Numbered from the stretch's first letter, positions 1-9,234 are shown. The stretch is 64,000 bases of DNA from Deinococcus sp. KSM4-11 (GCF_004801415.1 NZ_SSNX01000001.1:372001-436000); one strand, 5' to 3'. Numbers and translations are program-made. Notes: a model not told the origin generated them from the sequence alone.

Positions 1-354
1 GCGGGTGGCCGAATATGTCAGGGCCGTGCGGGGTACTCCGGCGGGCAGCGGCGCACTCTTCCACGCGCTGACCTGCGCGGGCGTGACACCGGCGGCGGCG
101 GCCCGGTTCGCGGGGCTGGAGCGCACGCTGGCCGTGCTCGGGAGCGCCGCGCTGCGCTGGCTGGACGCCGACGAGCGGCTGGGCAGGCTTGGAGAGGGTC
201 GGGGAGCGGTGTTGGGGGGGATCGAGACGCGCGGCACGCTGGTTCTGGGCACGCTGCGGCTACCGCCGAAACTGCCACCGCTGCGCCGGGCTGCGTCGGC
301 CAGCCCGCCCAGCAGGGCCAGGGTCGTGAGCACGGTGGTCAGGGAACGCTTCAT
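1..354 (-). CDS. N-terminal part of a secreted protein, cut by the window edge
   Basis: The frame is open from ATG at 354 to base 1 (118 codons), so the 3' end lies outside the window. The first 21 residues (MKRSLTTVLTTLALLGGLADA) form a clear signal peptide, followed by RRSGGSFGGSR and a long Ser/Pro/Arg-rich low-complexity stretch. Such Gly/Ser-rich regions after the signal peptide occur in DUF1517-like envelope proteins, but the diagnostic part is not visible. A purine-rich GGAGGG precedes the ATG by one base, closer than usual. Another open frame runs on the opposite strand (5-409), but it lacks a plausible start signal and has an Arg-rich, shadow-like C-terminus. The signal peptide is the main argument for this strand. 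Confidence 0.68.
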   Translation of the reverse strand, partial: MKRSLTTVLTTLALLGGLADAARRSGGSFGGSRSVPRTSVPRVSIPPNTAPRPSPSLPSRSSASSQRSAALPSTASVRSSPANRAAAAGVTPAQVSAWKSAPLPAGVPRTALTYSATR

Positions 355-440
355 TCCCTCCAGTACGCGGCCCGGAGCGCGAAAGTTGCGCCTGCTGCTG
401 CTGTCCTAGACCACCCCGGCTGCCCGACGGGGTGCGCGGC

Positions 441-446
441 TACACT
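441..446 (+). promoter_or_regulatory. -10 box of the aromatic leader transcript
   Basis: TACACT lies six bases before the ATG of the leader peptide at 453. This is the leaderless promoter arrangement seen many times in this window. No convincing -35 is visible. Confidence 0.6.
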
Positions 447-452
447 CCAGGC

Positions 453-503
453 ATGCAGTCTTGCAGCGCGTTCTTTTATTGGTTCCGGTTCCACCGGGCC
501 TAG
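453..503 (+). CDS. Aromatic leader peptide (16 aa) for DAHP synthase attenuation
   Basis: A 16-codon open frame reads [16 protein letters not shown] and stops with TAG at 501-503, 92 bases before the DAHP synthase start. Residues 7-11 are Phe-Phe-Tyr-Trp-Phe, with a further Phe at 13: six aromatic codons (471-485 and 489-491) out of sixteen. All three end products of the aromatic pathway are represented, which is the signature of a regulatory leader peptide such as PheL or TrpL. The ATG is preceded by TACACT at 441-446 and no ribosome binding site, so the mRNA is probably leaderless and translation would begin at its 5' end. The peptide is inferred to be a ribosome-stalling sensor with no function of its own. 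Confidence 0.8.
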   Translation: MQSCSAFFYWFRFHRA

Positions 504-557
504 CCTTCGCGCTGATCACGACCCCACCGCCCGGTGAGCCCACAAGGCCGCCGGGCG
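464..557 (+). promoter_or_regulatory. Attenuator: competing hairpins after the aromatic leader peptide
   Basis: Four short segments can pair in mutually exclusive ways. Bases 464-470 pair with 508-514 (7 bp) around the aromatic codons. Bases 493-499 pair with 529-535 (7 bp). Bases 528-534 pair with 551-557 (7 bp), followed by the weakly U-rich tctctt at 560-565, so this last hairpin is the likely terminator. A ribosome stalled on the Phe/Tyr/Trp codons would end before 493, leaving 493-499 free to trap 529-535 and block the terminator. A ribosome at the stop codon (501) would cover 493-499 and let the terminator form. The pairings are read directly; the mechanism is inferred from classical attenuators. 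Confidence 0.65.
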
Positions 558-595
558 CGTCTCTTCCCGCCAGCATGGCAAAGGACCGTCCCCGC

Positions 596-1684
596 ATGAC
601 GCACCCCGATCCGAATATCCAGGCAGGACGCACCGAGAACCTGAACGTGTCCGGGTTCACGCCCCTGATCACGCCCCGCGCCCTGAAGGCCCTGCACCCC
701 CTGACCGCGTCGGCCGAGCGTACCGTGCTCGCCGGGCGCCGCGCGGCGCAGGACATCCTGCACGGCCGGGACGACCGGCTGCTGGTCGTGGTGGGCCCCT
801 GCTCGGTTCACGACCATGCACAGGCGGTCGAGTACGCCCACCGCCTGGCCGGCCTGCGCGAACGCGTGAAGGACAGGATCGAGGTGCAGATGCGGGTGTA
901 CGTGGACAAGCCGCGCACCACGGTGGGCTGGCGCGGCTACCTGCTCGATCCAGACATGACCGGCGCGAACGACATCAACCGCGGCCTGGAACTGACCCGG
1001 AAGCTGATGATCGAGGTCAGTGAACTGGGCCTGCCGGTCGCCACCGAACTCCTCGACCCCTTCGCGCCGCAATACCTGTTCGATGCCGTGGCGTGGGCGT
1101 GCCTCGGTGCCCGCACCACCGAGTCCCAGACGCACCGGGTGATGGCGAGCGCCGTGTCGGCCCCGATGGGCTTCAAGAACGGCACCGGAGGGGGTATCAA
1201 GCTCGCGGTGGACGCCATCGTGGCGGCCCGCGCGCCGCACGCCTTCTTCACGGTGGACGACGACGGACAGGCCTGCATCGTGCACACGCTGGGGAACCCC
1301 GACGGCCACGTGATCCTGCGTGGGGGCCGCAGCGGCCCGAACTCGGCCCCACAGTTTGTGAAGGAGGCCGCCGACCTGATGACCGCCGCCGGCCTGACCC
1401 CGGCGGTGATGGTGGACTGCTCGCACGCCAACAGCGGCAGCGACCACACCCGCCAGGGCCTGGTGTGGCGCGACGTGATGCACCAGCGCGCCGCCGGACA
1501 GCGTGCGATCAAGGGCCTGATGGTGGAGAGCAACCTCGTGGGCGGCAAGCAGCCCATTCCGGCGGACCTGTCCAGCCTGATCCCCGGCGTGAGCGTCACG
1601 GACGCCTGCGTGGGCTGGGACGAGACCGAGGCGCTGCTGCTGGAGGCGCACGCGGCCCTGGCCCGCGAGACCGTGCAGGGCTGA
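596..1684 (+). CDS. aroG: 3-deoxy-7-phosphoheptulonate (DAHP) synthase, class I AroF/G/H type
   Basis: This enzyme condenses phosphoenolpyruvate and erythrose 4-phosphate in the first step of aromatic amino acid synthesis in the cytoplasm. The 362-residue product matches the E. coli AroG family in length and carries its hallmarks: [12 protein letters not shown] near residue 60, [10 protein letters not shown] near 105, the [11 protein letters not shown] substrate loop near 170, GFKNGTGG, and a late VDCSHANS metal/substrate segment. ATG 596 was chosen because AAAGGA lies about 11 bases before it. ATG 575, which would add 7 residues, has no such signal. The aromatic leader peptide and attenuator directly upstream suggest control by charged Phe/Tyr/Trp tRNA in addition to any feedback inhibition. 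Confidence 0.95.
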   Translation: MTHPDPNIQAGRTENLNVSGFTPLITPRALKALHPLTASAERTVLAGRRAAQDILHGRDDRLLVVVGPCSVHDHAQAVEYAHRLAGLRERVKDRIEVQMRVYVDKPRTTVGWRGYLLDPDMTGANDINRGLELTRKLMIEVSELGLPVATELLDPFAPQYLFDAVAWACLGARTTESQTHRVMASAVSAPMGFKNGTGGGIKLAVDAIVAARAPHAFFTVDDDGQACIVHTLGNPDGHVILRGGRSGPNSAPQFVKEAADLMTAAGLTPAVMVDCSHANSGSDHTRQGLVWRDVMHQRAAGQRAIKGLMVESNLVGGKQPIPADLSSLIPGVSVTDACVGWDETEALLLEAHAALARETVQG

Positions 1685-1752
1685 GCGCTGCCTGACTGCC
1701 AACATTGGCCCCGCCTACGGTTCCGTGGCGGGGCCTGCGTCATGGTGGGAGG

Positions 1753-1926
1753 ATGACCGGACGAACCACTCCCGGCGGGGGCCGCCCGCCCTCGCAGCGG
1801 GCCAGCAAGGTCTGCGCGGTGTGCGGGCGACCCTTCACGTGGCGCAAGAAATGGGAACGCGACTGGGAGCACGTGAAGTACTGCTCCGACCGCTGCCGCG
1901 CCGCTGCGAAGAAGGTCGTCCCGTGA
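1753..1926 (+). CDS. DUF2256 small zinc-ribbon-like protein
   Basis: A 57-residue protein with two CxxC-type pairs (CAVCG and CSDRC) separated by the Trp-rich [16 protein letters not shown] segment, the conserved core of DUF2256. The cysteines probably bind zinc; no activity is established for the family. GGGAGG sits directly against ATG 1753, and an upstream in-frame extension to 1705 has no start signal. The last four bases, GTGA at 1923-1926, contain both this stop codon and the GTG start of the UV endonuclease gene, so the two are probably translationally coupled. That links the protein, by context only, to DNA repair. Confidence 0.85.
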   Translation: MTGRTTPGGGRPPSQRASKVCAVCGRPFTWRKKWERDWEHVKYCSDRCRAAAKKVVP

Positions 1927-2825
1927 CGGTGCCGTCTTCCCCGGCGCCCACCTGGGGGCTGGTGTGCATGACGGTCGGCCCGGAACTGCGCTTCCGCACG
2001 GTGACCCGCACCCGCTACCAGCAGCTCGATCCCGGCGCGCGGGAGGCCGCGTTGCGCGACATCTACGCGCACAACATCGCCCGCACCGGCTCGGCCGCCG
2101 CGTTCTGCGCCGCGCGGGGCATCGGCATGTACCGCCTGAGTTCCGCCCTGTTCCCCATGCTCGACCTGGACGGCGACGACACCGGCGCAGCCGTGCTGGA
2201 CAGTCTTTCTGAGGAACTGCGTGCCGCCGGTCAGGGCTTTCTGGATGCGGGCATCCGTGTCTTGATGCACCCGGATCAGTTCATCGTGCTGAACTCGGAT
2301 AGTCCGGACGTGCGGGAGCGCAGCGTGAAGGCCATGACCGCCCATGCCCGCGTCATGGACGGCCTGGGGCTGGAACGCAGTCCATGGAATTTCCTGCTGC
2401 TGCACGGCGGCAAGGGGGGCCGGAGCGCCGAACTCCAGGCCGTCATCCCGGATCTGCCGGACGGCGTGAGAACCCGCCTGGCACTGGAGAACGACGAGCG
2501 GGCGTACAGCCCCGCCGAGCTGCTGCCCGTGTGCCAGGCCACCGGCGTGCCCCTGGTGTTCGACGCGCACCACCACGTCGTCCACGATCGCCTGCCGGAC
2601 TTCGAGCACCCCAGTGTGAGGTCGTGGGTGCTGGCCGCCCGTGAAACGTGGACGCCGCCCGCATGGCAGGTCGTACACCTCAGCACCGGCATCGACGGCC
2701 CTCAGGACCGCCGGCACAGCCACCTGATCACGGCCGTGCCCAGCGCCTACGCGGACGTTCCCTGGATCGAGGTCGAGGCCAAGGGCAAGGAGGAGGCCAT
2801 CGCCGCGCTGCTGGGCCGGGCCTGA
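1923..2825 (+). CDS. uvsE: UV damage endonuclease UvsE (UVDE family)
   Basis: UvsE cuts DNA 5' to UV photoproducts in a repair route that is independent of UvrABC and well known in Deinococcus. The 300-residue product begins near [10 protein letters not shown], the usual UvsE N-terminus, and keeps the metal-binding motifs of the TIM-barrel fold in order: [50 protein letters not shown] and a final [13 protein letters not shown] 1923 overlaps the stop of the DUF2256 gene by four bases. A start at ATG 1968 would remove part of the first beta strand. Recognition is confident from motif order and length. Confidence 0.95.
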   Translation: MTVPSSPAPTWGLVCMTVGPELRFRTVTRTRYQQLDPGAREAALRDIYAHNIARTGSAAAFCAARGIGMYRLSSALFPMLDLDGDDTGAAVLDSLSEELRAAGQGFLDAGIRVLMHPDQFIVLNSDSPDVRERSVKAMTAHARVMDGLGLERSPWNFLLLHGGKGGRSAELQAVIPDLPDGVRTRLALENDERAYSPAELLPVCQATGVPLVFDAHHHVVHDRLPDFEHPSVRSWVLAARETWTPPAWQVVHLSTGIDGPQDRRHSHLITAVPSAYADVPWIEVEAKGKEEAIAALLGRA

Positions 2826-2843
2826 CGCGCTACCCTGGGCCAC

Positions 2844-3386
2844 GTGAACGTCGTCGTGTTCGACTTGGAAACCACGGGCCTGTCGCCCGAGCGTGACGGC
2901 ATCGTCGAGATCGGCGCGCTGCGCGTGGTGGACGGCCGGATCGACGAGACGCTGCGCTACGAGACGCTCGTGAGACCCACGAACGCGGCGGGCGATCCGC
3001 TGCTGATTCCGTGGCATGCCGAGCGCGTGCACGGGATCAGCAACGACATGGTGTGCCGCGCGCCCACCATCGATCAGGTGCTTCCGGAATTCCTGGACTT
3101 CGTGGGCGGGGATGCCGTTGTGGCGCACAACATCGGCTTCGACGGCGGGTTCATGCGCGCCAACGCCGCCCGCCTGGGCCTGACCTGGAAACCGTCGGCC
3201 GAGCACTGCACCGTGCAGCTCTCCCGCCGCGCCTTCCCGAAAGAACGGGCGCATAACCTGACGGTACTCGCCGACCGGCTGGGCCTGAACTTCGCGCCAG
3301 GAGGCCGTCACCGCTCGTTTGGCGATGTGCAGGTGACCGCCCAGGCGTACGTGCGACTGCTGGAGATGTTGCAGGTGCGGGCGTAG
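2844..3386 (+). CDS. DnaQ-like 3'-5' exonuclease (DEDDh)
   Basis: A 180-residue single-domain exonuclease. The DEDDh motifs are visible: Exo I FDLETTGL at residues 6-13, Exo [13 protein letters not shown] around 100, and Exo [13 protein letters not shown] around 158, where His and Asp complete the catalytic set. The family includes the DNA polymerase III epsilon subunit and many stand-alone nucleases; without a polymerase-binding tail the specific role is unresolved. TACCCT at 2831-2836 lies seven bases before the GTG start at 2844 and there is no ribosome binding site, so a leaderless mRNA is likely. The gene follows uvsE at 18 bases and may have its own promoter. Confidence 0.9.
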   Translation: MNVVVFDLETTGLSPERDGIVEIGALRVVDGRIDETLRYETLVRPTNAAGDPLLIPWHAERVHGISNDMVCRAPTIDQVLPEFLDFVGGDAVVAHNIGFDGGFMRANAARLGLTWKPSAEHCTVQLSRRAFPKERAHNLTVLADRLGLNFAPGGRHRSFGDVQVTAQAYVRLLEMLQVRA

Positions 3387-3442
3387 GCCGGAGTGCCAAG
3401 CGTTCGCCATCGAACCGAGCGTTCGTCAGCACTTGATCCGGG

Positions 3443-4090
3443 TTAGTCCAGCAGTGAGTAGATGATCTCCTGAGCGTCGTCCAGCGGCAGGGTCTGCCCG
3501 ACCTCGGAGACCCGCAGCGGGCCGCCCAGTTCTGCCGCCGCCCTCAGCAGCGGCCTGGTCGCCCGGCGATCCAGCGAACCCCACAGGTGTGCCGCCCCGC
3601 TGGATCGCCACAGCAGCGCGCCCACTGGTGTCCCCTCCCGGTACGCGAGCAGCAGCGCGGCGTCCCGGTCGCCTTCCAGCCGCACTGCGAGGTGCTGCGC
3701 GAGGGCGTCCGCCCAGCCCGGCGTTCCGTGGGCCTCGGCCAGCACGCGCGCCCAACTGGGCAGGGTCAGCCGGGAGACCTGCTCGACGACCACGCCGGCC
3801 TCCAGTTCGGCGTCCATGCCGGTGAGGGTGCCGACCCGCAGTCGGGCGACCGCACGCGCGCCGGGCACCGGGCCTGTGGATGCGACCAGCACCGGAACCC
3901 CCTGACCCTCGTGCCAGTCACGCACGGCCGTCATGTCCACGTCCGAAGGATCGTCTGGCAGGAACGTGGCGTTCAGGGCCAGCACGTTCACGCCCGGCGT
4001 GAGCAGGGTGGTGGCGCCGCCCTGCTCACGCTGGAACGTAGACAGTGGAGCGTGGTACGCCACGAGGTCGCCCAGACCAGCGGCCAGCAT
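3443..4090 (-). CDS. Conserved hypothetical protein, possible GNAT-like C-terminus
   Basis: A 215-residue soluble protein without signal peptide or membrane segment. I do not recognise the family with confidence. The second half (LLLAYREGTPVGALLWR, then HLWGSLDRRATRPLLRAAAE) resembles the central strands and helix of GNAT acetyltransferases, but the usual acetyl-CoA loop (Q/R-x-x-G-x-G/A) is not visible. It lies 7 bases after the stop of the secreted protein gene at 4098-4616, same strand, so the two form an operon. ATG 4090 is the only sensible start. Confidence 0.7.
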   Translation of the reverse strand: MLAAGLGDLVAYHAPLSTFQREQGGATTLLTPGVNVLALNATFLPDDPSDVDMTAVRDWHEGQGVPVLVASTGPVPGARAVARLRVGTLTGMDAELEAGVVVEQVSRLTLPSWARVLAEAHGTPGWADALAQHLAVRLEGDRDAALLLAYREGTPVGALLWRSSGAAHLWGSLDRRATRPLLRAAAELGGPLRVSEVGQTLPLDDAQEIIYSLLD

Positions 4091-4097
4091 GCGGGCG

Positions 4098-4616
4098 TTA
4101 CAGGGCGCGGCGCACCGTGCAGATCGCGCCGTCGGTGGTGGTTCCGGCCGCGACCCTCAGGACGGCCAGCGTGGACGACTGCGGCCGGTCGGCACGCACG
4201 GCCGTCCACTGCCGCCGCAGGGAGCCCAGCGCCTGCCCGAGCTGGCTGGCTGGAACAGTCACGGTCAGGCCGCTGCGCAGGGGCGGGCGATCCGTCCCGA
4301 AGGCGCAGATGCGGATCTGGCGGGGCGTTCCGGCCAGCGGAAGCAGCGCCGTGACGGTCAGTGTGCCGTCCTGGGCGTTCATGACGGTGACCACGCTGAA
4401 GGCCGCGTCGCCCCGAACCAGTCCGAAGGCGGTGGTGGTGCCCGCCGACTGCTCCACGCTCACCACCGTGAACGCTGTGCGGCTCAGGCTGCGGCCCGTG
4501 TTCGCCTGCCGGAAGTCCAGCGTCCAGCGGGTGTTCAGCGTGAACGGTGAAGGGGTCGGTGGGGCCGCCGCGCCCGCCACCGACACCAGCGCCAGCAGGA
4601 ACGCCACTCGCTTCAT
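4098..4616 (-). CDS. Secreted hypothetical protein
   Basis: A 172-residue protein that begins with a clear signal peptide (MKRVAFLLALVSVAGA, probable cleavage after AGA-A near residue 17). The remainder is rich in Thr, Val and Ala, consistent with a beta-rich exported domain, and carries two cysteines (RICAFGT and AICTVRRAL) that could form a disulfide. No family is recognised. ATG 4616 was preferred over the upstream start at 4673 because the signal peptide begins there. TACCCT on the same strand (4629-4624) lies seven bases before it, the leaderless promoter pattern. It is first in a two-gene operon. Confidence 0.75.
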   Translation of the reverse strand: MKRVAFLLALVSVAGAAAPPTPSPFTLNTRWTLDFRQANTGRSLSRTAFTVVSVEQSAGTTTAFGLVRGDAAFSVVTVMNAQDGTLTVTALLPLAGTPRQIRICAFGTDRPPLRSGLTVTVPASQLGQALGSLRRQWTAVRADRPQSSTLAVLRVAAGTTTDGAICTVRRAL

Positions 4617-4678
4617 CCCTACCAGGGTAGCGGCTCCGTGCGCCGGCAGGTGAGTGACCCGCGCCTCACCCACGGAAC

Positions 4679-4711
4679 ACCCCCGGTACCTTCAGGTGAA
4701 GGCCCGGGGGT
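4679..4711 (-). terminator. Strong hairpin after the MoxR-type ATPase gene
   Basis: ACCCCCGG (4679-4686) pairs with CCGGGGGT (4704-4711), and inside it CCTTCA (4689-4694) pairs with TGAAGG (4697-4702), giving about 14 base pairs. It lies 19 bases past the stop codon at 4730. There is no clear U-run. Confidence 0.65.
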
Positions 4712-4729
4712 CTCGGAGTGAAACGGCCC

Positions 4730-6181
<1,452 letters not shown>

Positions 6182-6266
6182 CTTGCGCGGACGCTACCAC
6201 GCACCCGTCAGGGGGAATGTGCGGGTGGTGGCGGTCCTTGTGTCAGACGGCTGCGTGGCCTCCCGT

Positions 6267-6770
6267 TCAGCTCGGGCTGTGGGACGCGGCCGCAGCGGCG
6301 TCCGACGCCTGCTCGTCCTCCAACGCCTTGTAGGCGCAGACGGCGGCCAGGGCGGCGACCTCGACCGGCACGCCGCCGAGTTCCAGGTGCACGTCCTTGC
6401 CGTCCACCACCCCGCCGATCCGGCCATGCAGGGAGTCGCCGTCCACCGTCAGCCGCACATCCTTGCCCGCGATGCGGCCCGAGTAGCGCCCTTCGACTCG
6501 GTCGCCCTGGATGCTCAGGTGCACGTCGTCTCCGTCAATGCGGCCGCCCAGCCGCACGTCCACCCGCTCCGGGGTCACGTCGCCATCGGCATCGAAACCC
6601 GCGAAGTGACCGCCGATGCGGCCGTCGATGTCACCGCCGCGCAGGGTCAGGTGGATGTCCTTGCCCTCGAAGCGCCCGCCGATCCGTCCGGAGAGGCGCT
6701 CGCCATTCCAGTCGCCGTGGAGGTCGTAGCCCTGGGTGATGCCGCCGATGCGTCCGTTCAGGTTCGCCAT
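6267..6770 (-). CDS. Six-fold 22-residue repeat protein (predicted beta-solenoid)
   Basis: A 167-residue protein built almost entirely of six tandem repeats, each exactly 22 residues, starting at residue 5. The consensus is GRIGG-x3-G-x-D-[VI]-H-L followed by GD or GE and a short hydrophobic end. Repeat 4 begins VRLGG and repeat 5 GRYSG. The strict length and alternating Gly/hydrophobic pattern suggest a beta-solenoid. The tail is an Ala-rich helix (VAALAAVCAYKALEDEQ) ending in Ser/Ala. There is no signal peptide. The ATG at 6770 lies one base after the stop codon of the EamA transporter gene, so translation is probably coupled. No function can be assigned. Confidence 0.82.
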   Translation of the reverse strand: MANLNGRIGGITQGYDLHGDWNGERLSGRIGGRFEGKDIHLTLRGGDIDGRIGGHFAGFDADGDVTPERVDVRLGGRIDGDDVHLSIQGDRVEGRYSGRIAGKDVRLTVDGDSLHGRIGGVVDGKDVHLELGGVPVEVAALAAVCAYKALEDEQASDAAAAASHSPS

Positions 6771-6771
6771 G

Positions 6772-7674
6772 TCAGGAGGTACGCGCCGGGGCACGCGAAG
6801 GTTGCGGCGCCGCAGCCAGGGCCACCCCCGCCACGCACAGGGCCAGCCCCGCCAGCGAGGTCACGCTCAGGCGTTCGCCGTACAGCAGCCACGATTCCAG
6901 CACGGCCAGAGGCGGCACCAGGTAGAACAGGCTGCCCACGCGGGCGGCGGGCAGGTCGCGGATCAGGGTCATCAGGAGCAGGATCGCGCCGACCGACAGC
7001 ACCAGCACCAGCCATGTCAGGGACACGATGAATTCCGTGTTCCAGTGGATCACACCCCCGCCGCGCGCTGCAGTCACGAGGCCCAGCGCGGCGGCGCTCG
7101 CCACGTACTGCACCGACGTGCCCCCCAGCAGCGGCATCTCTGCCCCCACCCGCCGCTGGTACAGCGTGCCCGCCGTGGTGCACGCCAGCGCGATCACCGC
7201 GGCGACCAGCGCTCCGTGACTGATCACGCCGCCGCCCCCGACCCGGCCCTCCACGACCAGCAGCATGCCCGCGAACCCCAGCGCCAGCCCCACCCACTGC
7301 CGGGTCGACACCCGCTCACCCAGCAGCGGCCACGACATCAGACCGGTCAGCAGGGGTTGCAGGCCCACCAGCACGCTGGTGATCCCGGCGGGCAGACCCA
7401 GCCAGATGGCCGTGGTCACGCCGCCCAGGTACCCGGCGTGCAGCAGCAGGCCCGTGATCCCCGCCCGGCCCGCCTGTGCCCGGGTCGGCCACGGCGCGCG
7501 TAGGGCCACGGTCAGCAGGGCCATCAGGGCGGCAGCCACGGTGAACCGCAGGGTCAGGTAGGCGAAGGGATCGGCATTCAGCGCGGCTCCCTTGGTTCCG
7601 ATGAAGCCTGTGCTCCACAGCACCACGAACAGCAGCGGCGCGGCGGCCAGGAACACGGATTTCGCACGGGACAT
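6772..7674 (-). CDS. EamA/DMT-family transporter
   Basis: A 300-residue inner-membrane protein with about ten hydrophobic segments arranged as two EamA repeats, the fold of drug/metabolite exporters such as RhtA and YdcZ-like proteins. The first repeat starts LLFVVLWSTGFIGTKGA, and the GLLLHAGYLGGVTTAIWLGL segment is typical. Substrate is unknown. TAGCCT lies five bases before ATG 7674 on this strand, so the mRNA is probably leaderless. The downstream gene is the repeat protein at 6267-6770, which starts one base after this stop codon. Whether the pair works together is unknown. Confidence 0.9.
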   Translation of the reverse strand: MSRAKSVFLAAAPLLFVVLWSTGFIGTKGAALNADPFAYLTLRFTVAAALMALLTVALRAPWPTRAQAGRAGITGLLLHAGYLGGVTTAIWLGLPAGITSVLVGLQPLLTGLMSWPLLGERVSTRQWVGLALGFAGMLLVVEGRVGGGGVISHGALVAAVIALACTTAGTLYQRRVGAEMPLLGGTSVQYVASAAALGLVTAARGGGVIHWNTEFIVSLTWLVLVLSVGAILLLMTLIRDLPAARVGSLFYLVPPLAVLESWLLYGERLSVTSLAGLALCVAGVALAAAPQPSRAPARTS

Positions 7675-7821
7675 ACGGCAGGCTAGAGCATCCTGCCACC
7701 CTGGGTTCGCTTTTTGCCCGACTGGAACAGCTGCGGGGCTAGGAGTGAAGCACCCCGACGCCGCCCGCTGTGGTCGCGAAGGCTGGCAGGTGGCTCTGAA
7801 GCAACCCAGACCCGCGTGGGT

Positions 7822-8226
7822 TCAGGCCGACCAGGAGCGCTGGCACAGCACCAGCCGGTAGCCATCCGGGTCGGCGATGGTCACGCCCCACTGTTCCCAG
7901 TACGGATTTTCCGCCGGAACGCGCCGCCCACCGCAGTCCTCCAACCGGGCCAGCGTCTCCGGGTCGGGCACACGGCCCAGGTACAGCACGAGCAGATCCT
8001 CGCCCGTCGGTGTTGGCTGAAGAGCGTTTTTCCTGGGCCGGGTCAACTCCAGATGCCAGCCCGCGCCCGGAATTCCGAGCATGAGCAGGTCGGCGAAGGC
8101 GTCCTCGGCGCTGCGGTAGAGGACGCTCAGGCCCAGCCCCTCCACGTAGAACCGCTCGGCGGCCGTCAGGTTCAGGGAGGGTCGGGCCAGACGGACGTGC
8201 GTGCTCGCAGATAGATCGGGAATCAT
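7822..8226 (-). CDS. VOC (glyoxalase/dioxygenase fold) protein
   Basis: A 134-residue single VOC-fold protein. Typical features are HVRLARPSLNLTAAERFYVEGLGLSVLY at the N-terminus and the C-terminal WGVTIADPDGYRLVLCQ, where the loop before the last strand is characteristic of the superfamily. Members act as glyoxalases, ring-cleavage dioxygenases or antibiotic-binding resistance proteins; the metal set is not clear enough to choose. Its ATG overlaps the stop of the preceding small gene (ATGA at 8223-8226), so it is the third gene of a tightly coupled operon under the SoxR-type promoter at 9204-9234. Confidence 0.85.
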   Translation of the reverse strand: MIPDLSASTHVRLARPSLNLTAAERFYVEGLGLSVLYRSAEDAFADLLMLGIPGAGWHLELTRPRKNALQPTPTGEDLLVLYLGRVPDPETLARLEDCGGRRVPAENPYWEQWGVTIADPDGYRLVLCQRSWSA

Positions 8227-8447
8227 GCGCCGCGAAGCTCTCGGTAGTCGCCCAGGTCAGCGCGGATGCTCGGTGTGGAGAGCAGGGTGCAGTAGTCGAA
8301 GGGTTGTCCCAGCCCGAAATCGTGCGCGACGCCGGGCTGCTGGCGCAGCAGATCAGGAGTGGGCCGCACCTGTTGCACCAATTTGTCGTGTGCCGCGCTG
8401 GGCAACTTGACCTGACCGAGGCTGGAGAACCGGGCTGAAGGGATCAT
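8223..8447 (-). CDS. Small hypothetical protein in the SoxR-controlled operon
   Basis: A 74-residue protein of unrecognised family. It is accepted as real because its ATG overlaps the stop of the upstream VOC gene (ATGA at 8444-8447) and its own stop overlaps the ATG of the downstream VOC gene (8223-8226), an arrangement unlikely for a chance frame. It has one cysteine (FDYCTLL), no signal peptide and no membrane segment. A role with the flanking VOC proteins is inferred from position only. Confidence 0.65.
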   Translation of the reverse strand: MIPSARFSSLGQVKLPSAAHDKLVQQVRPTPDLLRQQPGVAHDFGLGQPFDYCTLLSTPSIRADLGDYRELRGA

Positions 8448-9124
8448 GGCAGGCTCCTTAGGGGGCGGGGCAGCACTTCACTACGGAGCACCTGATGTTG
8501 CGTGCCCGTGCGGAAGGCGAGTTCGAAGGGTGCGGGTAAGGCGGGCCGCGCCACGGGAATCCAGCCGCGCCCATGCGGCACGACGATCAGCATGCCGTCA
8601 TGCTCGCCGATGGCCGTGAAGGTCGGACTCTGACCGTTGAAGGGCCGCAGGCCGAAGCGCTCACCCAGGTCATGGACGGCCAGGGTCACGTCCGGCACGA
8701 CCAGTCCCAGCTCGCTGACGTGCAGCACACTTTCCGGGCCGAAGGGTTCGGTGTGGTCGTTCGGAAGGTCGTGCCGGGCGATGAATTCCAGCAGGTTGCC
8801 CGCCGGGTCGTCGAAGTACACGTTCGTGGTGTTCCAGCGGTCTGAGGGCAGCACGCGATCTCTGCCTGTTGAATCCCTCAGCACCGGTACCCGGCTTTCC
8901 AGCCACCGTTTCGCTTCGTCTGCTCGGTTGCGGGGAATGTCGAAGGCCACGTGCGAGAAGGCGTCGTGGGTGGGGTCGGCCGCGAAGGTCAGGAGGGTCG
9001 TTCCCGCCCGGACGGTGAGGCGCTCCGGCGTGTCTTCTAGTACCACCAGGCCCAGTGTTCCGGCGTAGAAGGTGCGCTGGGCGCTGAGGTCGCAGGCGTG
9101 CAGGGTCAGGTGCTCGATGTGCAT
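8444..9124 (-). CDS. Tandem VOC-domain protein (ring-cleavage dioxygenase-like)
   Basis: A 226-residue protein with two VOC modules. The first (residues 1-120) has HIEHLTLHACDLSAQRTFYAGTLGLVV, SHVAFDIP and NVYFDDPAGNLLEFIARH, with histidines and glutamate placed as metal ligands; the second (135-205) starts VSELGLVVPDVTLAVHDLGERFGL and looks metal-poor. This two-domain layout is that of extradiol dioxygenase and CatE-like proteins. GGAG lies five bases before ATG 9124. The gene heads a three-gene operon driven by a promoter with a SoxR box in its spacer, so expression should rise with redox-cycling compounds such as quinones. The substrate is unknown. Confidence 0.85.
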   Translation of the reverse strand: MHIEHLTLHACDLSAQRTFYAGTLGLVVLEDTPERLTVRAGTTLLTFAADPTHDAFSHVAFDIPRNRADEAKRWLESRVPVLRDSTGRDRVLPSDRWNTTNVYFDDPAGNLLEFIARHDLPNDHTEPFGPESVLHVSELGLVVPDVTLAVHDLGERFGLRPFNGQSPTFTAIGEHDGMLIVVPHGRGWIPVARPALPAPFELAFRTGTQHQVLRSEVLPRPLRSLP

Positions 9125-9203
9125 GGGGGCTCCGGTGGGGGAGAGCGGCCTGGGGTCACGGGCGGGCGGCTGAACCGGGAGCGTGCCGTGCGGTCATGCC
9201 TCC

Positions 9204-9234
9204 ACCCTAGAACCTCAAGTACACTTGAGGTCAA
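9204..9234 (-). promoter_or_regulatory. SoxR-type promoter with operator in a 19-base spacer
   Basis: On the minus strand, -35 TTGACC (9234-9229) and -10 TAGGGT (9209-9204) are 19 bases apart. A perfect 9-bp inverted repeat, ACCTCAAGT-AC-ACTTGAGGT (9212-9231), fills the spacer. The repeat matches the enterobacterial SoxR box core (CCTCAAGT..ACTTGAGG). A 19-base spacer is the known hallmark of promoters activated by MerR-family DNA distortion. It points to the VOC operon starting at 9124. Confidence 0.88.

Noticed and set aside
500..1705. Long minus-strand frame opposite DAHP synthase (401 codons)
   Set aside because: It mirrors a confidently recognised gene, has Val/Gly/His/Gln-rich shadow composition and no start signal. 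The same applies to 1740-3410 minus.
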